Source: Gemmobacter fulvus
GTDB lineage: Bacteria; Pseudomonadota; Alphaproteobacteria; Rhodobacterales; Rhodobacteraceae
Length of the DNA stretch: 64,000 nt
Assembly: GCF_018798885.1 (NCBI RefSeq)
Contig: NZ_CP076361.1
Location: 1,758,501 to 1,822,500, forward strand
Reading direction: 5' to 3'
Shown here: positions 36,122 through 48,627 of the stretch, piece after piece
Position numbering within the stretch: position 1 is the first letter of the stretch
Layout: the number at the start of each line of letters is the position of its first letter
Program-made: the position numbers and the translations under genes
Notes under the pieces: generated by a model
Seen by the model: only the letters and a program-made list of their open reading frames with translations
The model's database searches: none
What the model was told of the DNA's origin: nothing

Positions 36122-39100
36122 TCAGACGGCGGTCGTGTCAGGTTTTGACGCCGTGCCGTCAGGGCCGGATGATCCGCTGCGCGAGCCGAAAAGCGACAGC
36201 ACAAAGACGAAGAACACCGGCACAAAGAAGATGGCAAAGATGGTGGCCGCAATCATGCCGCCGATCACCCCGGTGCCAATCGCATTCTGGCTGGCCGCGC
36301 TGGCCCCGGTGGCAATGGCCAGCGGCACCACGCCCAGCGTGAAGGCAAGCGAGGTCATCAGGATCGGCCGGAAGCGCAGCTGCGCCGCCTGCACCGCCGC
36401 ATCACGCAGGCTCAGCCCCTGTTCGCGCAGCTCTTTGGCAAACTCCACGATCAGGATCGCGTTCTTGGCCGAAAGCCCGATGATCGTGATCAGACCCACC
36501 TTGAAGTAAAGGTCATTCGGCATGTCACGCAACCAGACGGCAGCCACACAGCCCGCGACCCCCAGGGGAACCACCAGCATCACCGACAGCGGGATCGACC
36601 AGCTTTCGTAAAGCCCCGCCAGCAGCAGGAACACGAACAGGATGCTGAGCCCGTAAAGGATCAGTTCCTGCGAGCCGGACTGCAGTTCTTCCAGCGATTG
36701 CCCGGTCCATTCAAAGCCGAAACCTTCGGGCAGTTCGGCGGCCAGCTGTTCCATCGTCGCCATGGCGGCCCCGGTGGAGGAACCGGGCGCAGCGCCCCCG
36801 GACAGGCGCACCGCCGCATAGCCGTTGTAGCCAACCACCTGCGACGCGCCATTCTGCCAGGCGACGCTGGCGAAGGACGAGAAGGGCACCATGCCGCCAT
36901 TGCTGTTGCGCACGGTAAGCTTCAGCAGATCTTCGGCCTGCATCCGCGCATCCTGATCCGCCTGCACCACCACCCGCTGCAAACGCCCGGCATTCGGGAA
37001 GTCGTTGACATAGGACGAGGCGAGGTTTTGCGAAATCGTGGTGTTGATGTCCACGAAGGTCACGCCAAAGGTATTGGCCTTTTCGCGGTCGATGGTCAGG
37101 ATCACCTGCGCTGCGGGCGGCATGCCTTCGCTGCGCAATCCGGCAATCACGCCGCTTTGCTGCGCGCTCTGCATCAGTTGTGCCGCTGCGGCCTGAAGCG
37201 CCTGTTGGCCATGGCCGGCACGGTCCTGCAAGCGGAAGCTGAACCCCCCCGAGGTGCCAAGCCCCATGATCGCCGGGGGCGACAGGGCAAAGGCCTGCGC
37301 ATCCTTCAGCCCGAACAGCTGCATGTTCGCGCCATTGGCCACATCCTGCGCCGCCTGATCGCGGTCGGCCCAGTCCTTCAGCGTGACGAACATCAGCGCC
37401 GCGTTGGTGCCGGTGCCCGAGAAGCTGTAGCCCTTGATGCCGACGGCATTTTCAACCGCCTCATTGCCGAGGAACAGCTGTTCGGCGGTCTGGATCACCT
37501 CCATCGTGCGGTTGCCCGATGCGGTAGGCGGTGTTTGCAGGTCAACGATGATGAAGCCCTGATCCTCGTTCGGCAAGAAGCTGGTCGGCAGTTTGACGAA
37601 GCCGAAGCCCACCGCGACGCCGATCACCAGATAGATCACCATCATCAGGCCGGTGCGCCCGGTCAGCCGCCGAACCAGACCGGAATAGCCCTTGGTCGAA
37701 CGGTCAAAGCCGCGGTTGAATAGGCCAAAGAAGCCGCGTTTGGCATGGCCCTGCCCCTTCTCGATCGGCTTGAGGAAGGTCGCGCACAGCGCGGGCGTCA
37801 GGCTAAGCGCGAGGAAGGCCGAAAACAGGATCGAGGCCACCATGGTCAGCGAGAATTGCCGGTAGATGATGCCCGTCGATCCGGCAAAGAAGGCCATCGG
37901 AATGAACACCGCCGACAGCACCAGCGAAATGCCGATGATCGCACCGGTGATCTGGCCCATGGCCTTGCGGGTCGCCTCTTTCGGGGGCAGCCCTTCGCTT
38001 TCCATGATCCGCTCGACGTTTTCCACCACCACGATGGCGTCATCGACCAGAATCCCGATGGCCAGCACCATGGCGAACATGGTCAGCACGTTGATCGAAA
38101 ACCCCGTGGCCAGCATCACGGCCATCGTGCCCAACAGTGCCACCGGCACCACCAGCGTCGGGATGATGGTGTACCGGAAGTTCTGAAGGAAGATGAACAT
38201 CACGATGAACACAAGGACGACAGCCTCGATCAGCGTGTGAACCACCTTTTCAATGGATTTCTCCACGAAAGGCGCCGTGTCATAGGGGATGGAATAGGCA
38301 ACACCTTCGGGGAAGAATACCGACAGCTCTTCCATCTTGGCCTTGATTGCCTCGGAGGTCGCCAGCGCATTGCCGGTCGAGGCAAGCTGCACCCCCACGG
38401 CGGCGCTCGGCTGGCCATTCAGCCGCGAGGAAAAGCCATAGCTTTCGGCCCCCATCTCGATCCGGGCCACATCTTTCAGCCGCACCGCAGAGCCATCAGG
38501 ATTGGCGCGCAGGACGATGTTTTCAAACTCGGTCAGGGTGTTGAGCTGCCCTTTGACCAGCACGGTCGCCGTCAGCTGCTGCGCAATCGGGTTGGGGTCG
38601 GCACCGATGCTGCCCGCCGCCACCTGCGCATTCTGCGCTGTGATTGCGGCCGTCACATCGGCACTGGTCAGGCTCAGCCCGGTCAGCTTGCTCGGGTCGA
38701 TCCAGACCCGCATCGCGCGGCCTGCGGCAAACAGCTGTGCTGCGCCCACACCATCAATCCGGCGGATCTCGCCCAGCACGTTGCGGGTCAGATAGTCGCC
38801 CAGATCCACCTCGTCACGGGTGCCATCGGTCGAGGTCATCGACAGGATCAGAAGAAACCCGGCACCGGCCTGTTCGACACTGATCCCCTGCTGCGTCACG
38901 GAACGCGGCAGGCGCGGCTCGACCCGGCTGACGGCATTCTGCACGTCAATCGTGGCCTTGGCGACATTGGTGCCCGGCGTGAAGGTGGCGGTGATGGTGA
39001 TCCGCCCCGACGCATCCGAGGTGGATTCGAAATAGGTGATGCCTTCGATGCCGTTCAGCTCTTCTTCGATGGGCTGGGCGACGCCGGCATACATCTCTTC

Positions 39101-39262
39101 GGGCGAGGCCCCGGTATAGACAGCCGACACGGAAATCTGCGGCGGGGCCACATCCGGGTATTGGCTGACGGGCAGCATCGGGATCGACAGGATCCCCGCG
39201 ATGGAAATGAAGATGGCGATGACCCAGGCAAGAATGGGTCGGCCAATGAAAAACTGTGCCAT
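36122..39262 (-). CDS. RND multidrug efflux pump inner-membrane subunit (AcrB/HAE1 family)
   Basis: The 1046-residue proton-driven transporter starts [20 protein letters not shown]. It has twelve transmembrane segments with two large periplasmic loops. The proton-relay aspartates are in the fourth helix ([20 protein letters not shown]). Other HAE1 features are [22 protein letters not shown] and the C-terminal [17 protein letters not shown]. It exports hydrophobic or amphiphilic drugs together with the adaptor 12 bases upstream and the outer-membrane channel downstream. Confidence 0.96.
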   Translation of the reverse strand: MAQFFIGRPILAWVIAIFISIAGILSIPMLPVSQYPDVAPPQISVSAVYTGASPEEMYAGVAQPIEEELNGIEGITYFESTSDASGRITITATFTPGTNVAKATIDVQNAVSRVEPRLPRSVTQQGISVEQAGAGFLLILSMTSTDGTRDEVDLGDYLTRNVLGEIRRIDGVGAAQLFAAGRAMRVWIDPSKLTGLSLTSADVTAAITAQNAQVAAGSIGADPNPIAQQLTATVLVKGQLNTLTEFENIVLRANPDGSAVRLKDVARIEMGAESYGFSSRLNGQPSAAVGVQLASTGNALATSEAIKAKMEELSVFFPEGVAYSIPYDTAPFVEKSIEKVVHTLIEAVVLVFIVMFIFLQNFRYTIIPTLVVPVALLGTMAVMLATGFSINVLTMFAMVLAIGILVDDAIVVVENVERIMESEGLPPKEATRKAMGQITGAIIGISLVLSAVFIPMAFFAGSTGIIYRQFSLTMVASILFSAFLALSLTPALCATFLKPIEKGQGHAKRGFFGLFNRGFDRSTKGYSGLVRRLTGRTGLMMVIYLVIGVAVGFGFVKLPTSFLPNEDQGFIIVDLQTPPTASGNRTMEVIQTAEQLFLGNEAVENAVGIKGYSFSGTGTNAALMFVTLKDWADRDQAAQDVANGANMQLFGLKDAQAFALSPPAIMGLGTSGGFSFRLQDRAGHGQQALQAAAAQLMQSAQQSGVIAGLRSEGMPPAAQVILTIDREKANTFGVTFVDINTTISQNLASSYVNDFPNAGRLQRVVVQADQDARMQAEDLLKLTVRNSNGGMVPFSSFASVAWQNGASQVVGYNGYAAVRLSGGAAPGSSTGAAMATMEQLAAELPEGFGFEWTGQSLEELQSGSQELILYGLSILFVFLLLAGLYESWSIPLSVMLVVPLGVAGCVAAVWLRDMPNDLYFKVGLITIIGLSAKNAILIVEFAKELREQGLSLRDAAVQAAQLRFRPILMTSLAFTLGVVPLAIATGASAASQNAIGTGVIGGMIAATIFAIFFVPVFFVFVLSLFGSRSGSSGPDGTASKPDTTAV

Positions 39263-39273
39263 GAGCGCGCGCC

Positions 39274-40458
39274 TTATTCGTTGGCTGCGGCAGGCGCAGC
39301 GGCGGGGTCAGTCGAAGCCGGAGCTGGTTCGGTCGTCACCACCTCGGGGGCCACGGTCGCACCGGGATAAAGCTTCTGCGCCCCCTCGACGACGATGGTT
39401 TCACCGGCTTCCAGCCCGCTTTCCACCAGCCAGCGGTCGCCCAGCGTGGCGCCAAGCCGCACGCGGCGCAGATCCACCAGCGTTTCATCCTTAAGCACAT
39501 AGACCTGTGCATTGCCCTGCGCGTCACGCATCACGGCCTTCTGCGGCACCGCCAGCGCGTTCTTGCGCACGGCCTGTTCGATCCGCACCCGCACATAAAG
39601 GCCGGGCAGCAGGTCGCCTTCGGGGTTCGGAAACTCTCCGCGCAGCGTCACCTGCCCCGTGGTGGCATCCACCGCCGCCTCGGAAAACAGCAGGGTGCCC
39701 TTGTGCTGATAGGGCGAGCCGTCATCAAAGAACAGTTGCACCGTGGCCGCGCCGGGGGCGGTTGCCACCAGTTCGCCGGCCGCCATCGCGCGTTTCAGTT
39801 GAAACAGTTCTGACGAGGATTGGGTGAAGTCGGCATAGACCGGATCAAGCTGCTGGATCAACGCCAGATGCTGCTCGCCGGTCGCGCTGACCAGCGCGCC
39901 TTCGGTGACCAGCGCCCGCCCGATCACGCCGGTGATCGGGGCGCGCACTTCGGTGTAATCGAGGTTCAGCGCCGCTTCGGCCAGCGCCGCATCGGCAATC
40001 GCCACATCCGCCTCGGCCTGTGCCACCAGCGTTTCGGCATTGTCCAGCTCGACCCCGGACGAGACATTGCGTTCGCGCAGCTTTTTCTGCCGCTGCAATT
40101 CCACCTGCGCATTGGACAGGGTGGCCTTGGCGCGGGACAACGAGGCCTCGGCACTGGCGACCCGCACCCGGAACGGCGCGGCATCAATGCGATAAAGCAC
40201 ATCGCCTTCCTGTACGCGGCTGCCCTGTTCGAACACCCGCTCCACCAGAATACCCGAGACGCGCGGGCGCACTTCGGACATGCGGGTCGCAGAAATGCGG
40301 CCCGGCAATTCATTGATGATCGGCAGTTCTTCGGGCGTCAGGGTCAGAACACTGACCGGGGTTGGTGGCATCTGCCCGCCCTGCTGCGCAAGAACCGGGG
40401 CAGAAAGGGCGAGAGTGAGCGCCGCAACCGGCGCGAGGAGAGAGGGAAACCGGATCAT
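39274..40458 (-). CDS. RND efflux periplasmic adaptor subunit (AcrA/MexA family)
   Basis: The 394-residue membrane-fusion protein has a Sec signal peptide ([20 protein letters not shown], cleavage near VLAQQ) and no lipobox, so it may be held by protein contacts only. A barrel-sandwich hybrid domain comes next ([37 protein letters not shown]), with a coiled-coil hairpin between its halves and the MP domain at the end. It bridges pump and channel. It lies 52 bases downstream of the tetR gene. Confidence 0.95.
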   Translation of the reverse strand: MIRFPSLLAPVAALTLALSAPVLAQQGGQMPPTPVSVLTLTPEELPIINELPGRISATRMSEVRPRVSGILVERVFEQGSRVQEGDVLYRIDAAPFRVRVASAEASLSRAKATLSNAQVELQRQKKLRERNVSSGVELDNAETLVAQAEADVAIADAALAEAALNLDYTEVRAPITGVIGRALVTEGALVSATGEQHLALIQQLDPVYADFTQSSSELFQLKRAMAAGELVATAPGAATVQLFFDDGSPYQHKGTLLFSEAAVDATTGQVTLRGEFPNPEGDLLPGLYVRVRIEQAVRKNALAVPQKAVMRDAQGNAQVYVLKDETLVDLRRVRLGATLGDRWLVESGLEAGETIVVEGAQKLYPGATVAPEVVTTEPAPASTDPAAAPAAANE

Positions 40459-40510
40459 CTTGAACCTGTGATTGAAGGCGATGGCACCAGAATGGCGCGT
40501 GGCTGTGGGG

Positions 40511-41092
40511 TCAGTCTTGCAGCGGATCAGGGGCTGGCGGCAGGGTGTCTGCGCTGGCGAGGGTGCGGATATCCTGCATCACACGGGCGCGCAGGTCTTG
40601 GTCAAAGCTGTGGAAGCCCAGATATTCCATCGACATTACCCCTTGCAGCGCCAGATAGGCCAGCATCGCCACCCGCGGATTTTCCGCGCTGTCGGTGATG
40701 CGGGCAATATCGGCAGTGAAAAGATCACGCAGGATATTCTGACAACTGTTGGTGGTGCTGAGCGATGCTGTCAACACCATGGCCGAAGCCATCTCATCGG
40801 CGGAGGGCGCTTCGCAGGCATGGTCGATCACGGCGGCAAGCCAGGCCGCCGTGCTGCCGCCCGCCGCATCTGCCGCCGCATGGATCGCGGCGCGCTTCGC
40901 CTCGACCCGGTTACGGACATAGGCGGCCATCATTTCGTTCTTGTTGGCAAAATCATAAACGACGCCAGCCTTGCTGATGCCTGCGGCGCGCGCCACGGCA
41001 TCAATCGTCAGCGCGGCGGCACCCTGCTGATGCACGACCGCCTCGATGGCATCCATGATCGTCTGGCGATCTATGGTTTTCCTGCGGCCCAT
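40511..41092 (-). CDS. TetR-family repressor of the efflux operon
   Basis: The 193-residue regulator has an N-terminal helix-turn-helix (MGRRKTIDRQTIMDAIEAVV; ALTIDAVARAAGISKAGVVYDF) and a ligand-binding helical domain. Unlike the common divergent layout, it is the first gene of the same operon as the pump, so it would repress its own synthesis together with the efflux genes. An operator-like repeat lies 21 bases upstream of its start. Confidence 0.92.
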   Translation of the reverse strand: MGRRKTIDRQTIMDAIEAVVHQQGAAALTIDAVARAAGISKAGVVYDFANKNEMMAAYVRNRVEAKRAAIHAAADAAGGSTAAWLAAVIDHACEAPSADEMASAMVLTASLSTTNSCQNILRDLFTADIARITDSAENPRVAMLAYLALQGVMSMEYLGFHSFDQDLRARVMQDIRTLASADTLPPAPDPLQD

Positions 41093-41112
41093 TGTTTTGC
41101 CTGCATAAATAG

Positions 41113-41134
41113 AAATACGTCCGTTCGTGTATTT
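41113..41134. promoter_or_regulatory. Operator-like inverted repeat before tetR
   Basis: AAATAC and GTATTT are separated by 10 bases (GTCCGTTCGT). The spacing and AT-rich ends fit a TetR-family operator overlapping the efflux-operon promoter. Confidence 0.5.
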
Positions 41135-41172
41135 TCTTTTGCCTCATGCGTCAAGTCCAGCAGACATGACAA

Positions 41173-41190
41173 AGGCCCCTTGCGGGGCCT
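41173..41190 (-). terminator. Terminator after gyrB
   Basis: AGGCCCC pairs with GGGGCCT across a four-base loop, 31 bases after the gyrB stop codon. On the minus strand it is followed by TTGTCATGT, a weak U-tract. Confidence 0.6.
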
Positions 41191-41220
41191 CTGTGCAACA
41201 GTGCGGTGCGGCTGACAGGC

Positions 41221-43701
<2,481 letters not shown>

Positions 43702-43778
43702 TTATAGCGGCTGGGGGGGGCAATGTCACCCCTTACCCCCAAGATTTGGGGGGGTGGTCCCGTCAGGTCAGGCCGGTC

Positions 43779-44399
43779 TCAGCTGAGCGCGATAAACAGC
43801 CCGACACAGACCAGCAGCACACCAGAACCCACATTCAACCGATGCAGCGCCTGCGGGCTCGACAGCAGCGCCCGCGCCCGGTCCAGAAACAGCGCCAGCC
43901 CCAGATTGCCCAGCATCGGCACCAGCGCCGAAATCAGCAGGATGGCGGCAATATCGGCAGCGGTCACGCGCGACAGATCAAAAAAGCCCGGCAGAACCCC
44001 CATATAGAACAGGATCGCCTTGGGATTTCCGATCACTGCCGCCACCCCCACCGCAAAACCTGCCCACATGCCCGGACGGGTCAGCGTGCTGTCGGCATCC
44101 GGCGGCGCGGCGGGCTTTCGGATCAGCAAGATCCCCATCAGAATAAAGGTGGCCGCAGCCACCCATTGCATCGCATCCAGAAATCCGCCGTAGAGCGACA
44201 GGATCCAGCTGAGCCCAAACACCGCGCACAGTGGCCAGAGCAGATCGCCCAGCGCCACCCCCACCGCCAGCGGCCAGGCTGCCGAAAACCCGCCCGACAG
44301 CGCCCGCGCCACCAGCGCAACCCAGACCGGGCCGGGTATGACCCAGAGCAAGGCCATCCCCCCCGCATAAAGCAGGAGGTCATATGCGGACACTGTCAT
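43779..44399 (-). CDS. LysE/RhtB-family exporter
   Basis: The 206-residue membrane protein has six hydrophobic segments and the LysE-family N-terminal signature (GGMALLWVIPGPVWVALVARA) plus GNPKAILFYMGVLPGFF. Relatives export amino acids or similar small metabolites; the substrate here is unknown. It lies between gyrB and a VOC gene inside the replication cluster and is three bases from the latter, so the two are likely cotranscribed with recF upstream. Confidence 0.9.
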   Translation of the reverse strand: MTVSAYDLLLYAGGMALLWVIPGPVWVALVARALSGGFSAAWPLAVGVALGDLLWPLCAVFGLSWILSLYGGFLDAMQWVAAATFILMGILLIRKPAAPPDADSTLTRPGMWAGFAVGVAAVIGNPKAILFYMGVLPGFFDLSRVTAADIAAILLISALVPMLGNLGLALFLDRARALLSSPQALHRLNVGSGVLLVCVGLFIALS

Positions 44400-44402
44400 G
44401 GT

Positions 44403-44831
44403 TTACTCCGGCAGGGTCAAAGACCCGTCTTCGGCCAAGGGCCAGAACGGGTTCATGGCCACCTCCCAGACATGGCCATCCAGATCGGACCAATAGCCGG
44501 AATATCCGCCCCAGAACACTTTCTCGGGGGCTTTCAGTGCCGTGCCCCCTGCCGCAAGCGCTGCGGCATAGGCGGCATCCACCTCGGCCTCGGTGGCAAA
44601 ATTCTGCGCCAGCGTCACGGCGCCCACACCCAGCACCGCACCGGGACGCCCCTGATCAGCAGCCAGATCGGCCAGCCCGAACAAGCCCAGCACCGCACCA
44701 TTCATCTGAAAGAAGGCGACACCTGGCTGGCTTTCCTTATGCTCCACCCAGCCGAGACGGCCATAAAACGCCCGTGACGCCGCCAGATCCGCCACGCCAA
44801 GGGTTGTCAGGGTCACACGCTGCGGAGTCAT
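44403..44831 (-). CDS. VOC-superfamily (glyoxalase-like) protein
   Basis: This 142-residue protein has two beta-alpha-beta-beta-beta modules of the vicinal-oxygen-chelate fold (VTLTTLGVADLAASRAFYGRLGW; GVAFFQMNGAVLGLF; GYSGYWSDLDGHVWEVAMN). The end of the second module, with its WEVA metal-ligand-type glutamate, is present. No substrate can be named. It overlaps recF by four bases, so it is translated from the same message as recF. Confidence 0.88.
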   Translation of the reverse strand: MTPQRVTLTTLGVADLAASRAFYGRLGWVEHKESQPGVAFFQMNGAVLGLFGLADLAADQGRPGAVLGVGAVTLAQNFATEAEVDAAYAAALAAGGTALKAPEKVFWGGYSGYWSDLDGHVWEVAMNPFWPLAEDGSLTLPE

Positions 44832-45925
44832 TGGGATACCTCAAGAATACACGATTGGCCTGCCTCATCGGCAATGGCGAAGGTTTGCCCGCGTGCGGCC
44901 AGACTGTCAAACAATCCCGGCTCCGTCCCCGTCATCAGCGCCTGCGCCCCCAGCGCGCAGAGCTCATCATACAGCGCGGCGCGGCGACCGACATCCAGAT
45001 GGGCGGCCACCTCATCCAGCAGCAGGATCGGCGGCGCCCCCAGATCGGCCGAAAGCGCCCGCGCATTGGCCAGGATCAGGCTGATCAGCAGCGCCTTCTG
45101 CTCCCCGGTCGAACATTGATCGGCGGCAACGCCCTTGGCCGAAAACACCGCCGCCAGATCGGCGCGATGCGGCCCGATCAGCGTGCGTCCGGCCGCCAGA
45201 TCGCGCCGCCGCCCCGCCGCCAGCGCCTGCGCCAGATCCTCCGGCGCGCCTTCGGGATGCAGGATGGCCAGATCGGCGCGGGGAAAGGCGGTTTCCGCCC
45301 CGGCCTGCGCCTGTTCCAGCCGCGCCACGGTCAGCGCCCGGTTGGCGGTGATCACCGCCCCCGTGGCCGCCATCTGCGCCTCCAGCGCGGCATACCAATG
45401 CGGATCCGACACCTGATCTTTCAGCAGCCGGTTGCGATCCCGCATCGCCTTTTCATACCCCAACACCGCCTCGGCATGATCGGGCACAAAGCTGAGCGTC
45501 ATCCGGTCCAGAAACCGCCGCCGCCCCTCCGCCGCCTCCAGCCACAGTCGGTCCATCGCGGGCACCAGCCAGACCATGCGGGTGATCCGCGCCAGATGCG
45601 CCTGCGGTACCGCCTTGCCATCAATCCGCACCTGCCGCGAGGCCCCGCCTTCGGCCCAGGTCTCCACCTCATGCGCCGCCGTCAGCCCGGCCACGCGGGC
45701 GCTGACCTTCCAGCCGATCGCCTCGGGTCGGCGCGCAATCTCTTCGGCCCCGGCCCGGCGCAGCCCGCGACCCGGCGACAGCAGCGAGATCGCCTCAAGG
45801 ATATTGGTCTTGCCCGCGCCATTCGGCCCGACCAGCGCCACAGGCCGCCCGTCAAACGCCAGCCGCGCGGCGCGATGGCTGCGAAAATGCGACACCGCCA
45901 GCGACAGGATGGCCAGACCGCTCAC
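44828..45925 (-). CDS. recF: DNA replication and repair protein RecF
   Basis: RecF is an SMC-like ATPase that helps load RecA at gaps. The 365-residue protein has Walker A VGPNGAGKTNILEAI, the signature region (STGEQKALLISLILANA) and Walker B PPILLLDEVAAHLD. It starts at a GTG at 45925. A repeated-looking hairpin element occupies nearly all of the short gap to dnaN upstream, so dnaN-recF readthrough may be modulated there. The VOC gene overlaps its end. Confidence 0.96.
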   Translation of the reverse strand: MSGLAILSLAVSHFRSHRAARLAFDGRPVALVGPNGAGKTNILEAISLLSPGRGLRRAGAEEIARRPEAIGWKVSARVAGLTAAHEVETWAEGGASRQVRIDGKAVPQAHLARITRMVWLVPAMDRLWLEAAEGRRRFLDRMTLSFVPDHAEAVLGYEKAMRDRNRLLKDQVSDPHWYAALEAQMAATGAVITANRALTVARLEQAQAGAETAFPRADLAILHPEGAPEDLAQALAAGRRRDLAAGRTLIGPHRADLAAVFSAKGVAADQCSTGEQKALLISLILANARALSADLGAPPILLLDEVAAHLDVGRRAALYDELCALGAQALMTGTEPGLFDSLAARGQTFAIADEAGQSCILEVSQ

Positions 45926-45932
45926 GCTTTAC

Positions 45933-45990
45933 ACTTTCATCTTGGTGGAAATATCCCACGGGGGTCCGGGGGTGTGAAACCCCCGGCGTC
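45933..45990. repeat. Rhodobacteraceae-type intergenic hairpin element
   Basis: The gap between dnaN and recF holds a segment beginning ACTTTCATCTTGGTGGAAAT, ending in a strong stem (CCGGGGGT / ACCCCCGG, 45966-45986). I remember near-identical intergenic segments (cattttggtgg..atatccc..gggggtccggggg type) repeated in Rhodobacteraceae genomes. Only one copy is visible here. Confidence 0.5.
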
Positions 45991-45993
45991 CGG

Positions 45994-47112
45994 TCACACG
46001 CGCATCGGCATGACGACATAGACCGCCGACATGTCATTGCCTTCGCGCATCAGCGTCGGGTCGCCCGCCGAATTGAACAGGAACACCGCGTTTTCACGAT
46101 CCACCTGCGACGCGATCTCCAGAAGATATTTGGCGTTGAAGCCAATCTCCAGCCGCTCGTCGCCATAAGCCACGGCCAGCTCTTCTTCGGCGGCACCGGA
46201 ATCGGGCGCATTGACCGACAGGATCAGCCGATCCTCATCCAAGCTCAGCTTCACCGCGCGCGAGCGTTCGGAGGACACCGTAGCCACGCGGTCCACCGCC
46301 TTGGCGAAATCAGAGGCATCGACCTCAAGCCGCCGGGTGTTGCCGGTCGGGATGACGCGGGTGTAATCGGGGAAGGTGCCGTCGATGACCTTTGAGGTCA
46401 TGGTGATCAGCGGCGTGGCAAACCGTACCTTGGTTTCCGACACCGAAACCGCGATCTGCGCCTCGTCATCGTCCAGCAGCTTGCGCAGCTCGTTCACCGT
46501 CTTGCGCGGCACGATCACGCCCGCCATGCCCTGCGCGCCCTCCGGCAGTGGCGCGTCGATCCGGGCCAGACGGTGGCCATCGGTGGCCACACAGCGCAGC
46601 ACCGGGCCGTCTTCGCCGGTGGCGACATGCATATAGACGCCGTTCAGGTAATAACGGGTTTCCTCGGTCGAGATAGCGAATTTCGCCTTGTCGAACAGGC
46701 GGCGCAGCACCGGGGCCGGGGCCGCGAAATTGGTGGAATATTCCGAGCTGGCCATCACCGGAAAATCTTCTTTCGGCAAGGTCGCCAGATTGAAGGTGGA
46801 CCGGCCCGCCGCCACGGTCAGACGCCCGGCGGCGCTGTCTTCCGACAGGGTGATCAGCGATCCATCCGGCAGTTTGCGCACGATTTCGTGCAGCATGACC
46901 GCCGACACCGTGGTTGCCCCGGCGCGTTCGACCATGGCAGGCGCGCGGTCCACCACCTCGATATCCAGATCGGTCGCGCGGAAGCTGACCTGATTGCCCT
47001 CGGCCTCGATCAAAACATTGGCGAGGATCGGGATGGTGTTGCGGCGCTCCACAACCGATTGCGCCTGCCCCACAGCTTTCAGAAGCGTGCCGCGTTCGAT
47101 GCTGATCTTCAT
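45994..47112 (-). CDS. dnaN: DNA polymerase III beta clamp
   Basis: The sliding clamp is 372 residues from the start at 47112 (MKISIERGTLLKAVGQAQSV), the standard N terminus, preceded by AAAGGGTGACAGGG. The three clamp domains are present, with SVVERRNTIPILANVLIEA, YYLNGVYMH and the C terminus DMSAVYVVMPMRV, which is invariant in shape. It follows dnaA by about 147 bases and precedes recF. Confidence 0.97.
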   Translation of the reverse strand: MKISIERGTLLKAVGQAQSVVERRNTIPILANVLIEAEGNQVSFRATDLDIEVVDRAPAMVERAGATTVSAVMLHEIVRKLPDGSLITLSEDSAAGRLTVAAGRSTFNLATLPKEDFPVMASSEYSTNFAAPAPVLRRLFDKAKFAISTEETRYYLNGVYMHVATGEDGPVLRCVATDGHRLARIDAPLPEGAQGMAGVIVPRKTVNELRKLLDDDEAQIAVSVSETKVRFATPLITMTSKVIDGTFPDYTRVIPTGNTRRLEVDASDFAKAVDRVATVSSERSRAVKLSLDEDRLILSVNAPDSGAAEEELAVAYGDERLEIGFNAKYLLEIASQVDRENAVFLFNSAGDPTLMREGNDMSAVYVVMPMRV

Positions 47113-47259
47113 CCCTGTCACCCTTTGCGTTCGGCCCGATCCAGGCGGGAAAACGAAATTACCCGGTTCCCGCCGGTCATCAAGCCTTTTCGCGGACTTT
47201 CTGTTGCTTTGCGGGGGCCGTCAAGCCCGCCCCCGCACTCTCGCCGCCCTGATTGCGGC

Positions 47260-48627
47260 TCAGGCCTGCAACAACCGCTTCAGCAGTTGCAGATCATCGG
47301 CCAATTGGCTGTCGGTCGCCATCAGCTCTTCAATCTTGCGAACACCGTGCATGATGGTGGTGTGGTCACGTCCGCCAAAGCGGCGACCGATTTCCGGCAG
47401 ACTGCGCGGGGTCAGCTGTTTGGCCAGATACATGGCGATCTGTCGTGGCCGCGCGATGTTGCGCAGACGCTTCGGCCCGATCATGTCGGACAGGCGGATG
47501 TTGTAATGTTCCGCCACCTTGCGCTGGATTTCCTCGATGGTGACCTTGCGGTCCGAGGCGCGCAGGATGTCGGCCAGACAGTCCTGCGTCAGATCCAGCG
47601 TGATTTCGCGGCCTACAAGGCTAGCAAAGGCGAACAGCCGGGTCAGCGCCCCTTCCAGCACACGCACATTGGTGGTGATGCGATGCGCCAGAAACTCCAG
47701 CACGCCATCGGCCATTTTCAGGCCCTTGTACTGGCTGCGGTAAAACTCGGCCTTCTGTTGCAGGATGCCCAGCCGCAATTCGTAATCGGTCGGGTGCAGG
47801 TCCACCACAAGCCCACATTGCAGGCGCGATTTGATCCGCTCTTCCAGATCCTTGATCTCGCCCGGGGCGCGGTCGGCGGAAATCACGATCTGCTTGTTCT
47901 GATCGACCAGCGCGTTGAAGGTGTGGAAAAACTCTTCCTGCGTAGAATCCTTGCCTGCAATGAACTGCACATCATCGACCATCAGCACATCGACCGAGCG
48001 GAACAGCTCTTTGAAATCCATGATCTGCTTTTCGCGCAGCGCCTGCACGAACCGATACATGAACTGTTCGGCCGACAGATAGAGCACCCGCAGATGCGGC
48101 TGACGGGTTTGCAGCTCATGCGCGATGGCATGCATCAGGTGCGTCTTGCCCAGGCCCACGCCGCCATAGAGGAACAGCGGGTTGAAGGTCACAGGCCCCC
48201 CATCCGCGACACGGCGCGCGGCGGCATGGGCCAGTTCGTTCGGTTTGCCGACCACGAAGCTGTCAAAGGTGAAACGGGCATCCAGCGGTGCCCCCGGCAT
48301 TTCTTCATCGGCCTGACGCGCCTTGGGCGCGGGCTTGGCCTTGACGGCAGGCTTGGCCGCCACAGCGGCATCTTGCGCCCGCGGCGCGCTGTTCACGGCA
48401 AACTCCACCCGCTCCACATCGGCGCCGGCAGCATTGAGGTGGTGGCGGATATGATCGCCATAGTTGCGGGAAACCCAGTCGCCAAAAAAGGTGGTCGGCA
48501 CTTCGAATCGTGCGACACCGTTTTTAAGCTGCGACAGCTTCAGCGGTTCGATCCAGGTGGTGTAGTTGTTTTTTCCAACACGTTTTTGCAGTTGCTCACG
48601 AATCTCGCCCCAAGTTTCGTTTGTCAT
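47260..48627 (-). CDS. dnaA: Chromosomal replication initiator DnaA
   Basis: DnaA opens the origin by ATP-dependent oligomerisation on DnaA boxes. It has 455 residues starting at MTNETWGEIREQLQKRVG (48627); the frame is open 16 codons further but that is not the family N terminus. Domains in order: the N-terminal interaction domain, an Ala/Lys-rich linker around residues 90-115, the AAA+ domain (LYGGVGLGKTHLMHA; VDVLMVDDVQFIAGK) and DNA-binding domain IV (RPRQIAMYLAKQL; GGRDHTTIMHGVRKIEEL). I see no cluster of consensus DnaA boxes in front of it. Confidence 0.97.
   Translation of the reverse strand: MTNETWGEIREQLQKRVGKNNYTTWIEPLKLSQLKNGVARFEVPTTFFGDWVSRNYGDHIRHHLNAAGADVERVEFAVNSAPRAQDAAVAAKPAVKAKPAPKARQADEEMPGAPLDARFTFDSFVVGKPNELAHAAARRVADGGPVTFNPLFLYGGVGLGKTHLMHAIAHELQTRQPHLRVLYLSAEQFMYRFVQALREKQIMDFKELFRSVDVLMVDDVQFIAGKDSTQEEFFHTFNALVDQNKQIVISADRAPGEIKDLEERIKSRLQCGLVVDLHPTDYELRLGILQQKAEFYRSQYKGLKMADGVLEFLAHRITTNVRVLEGALTRLFAFASLVGREITLDLTQDCLADILRASDRKVTIEEIQRKVAEHYNIRLSDMIGPKRLRNIARPRQIAMYLAKQLTPRSLPEIGRRFGGRDHTTIMHGVRKIEELMATDSQLADDLQLLKRLLQA

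Noticed and set aside
43730..43760. Hairpin CCCCCAAGATTTGGGGG as a terminator between lysE and gyrB
   Set aside because: The stem is present but has no U-tract and is flanked by G/C runs; could be a slippage-prone homopolymer region.
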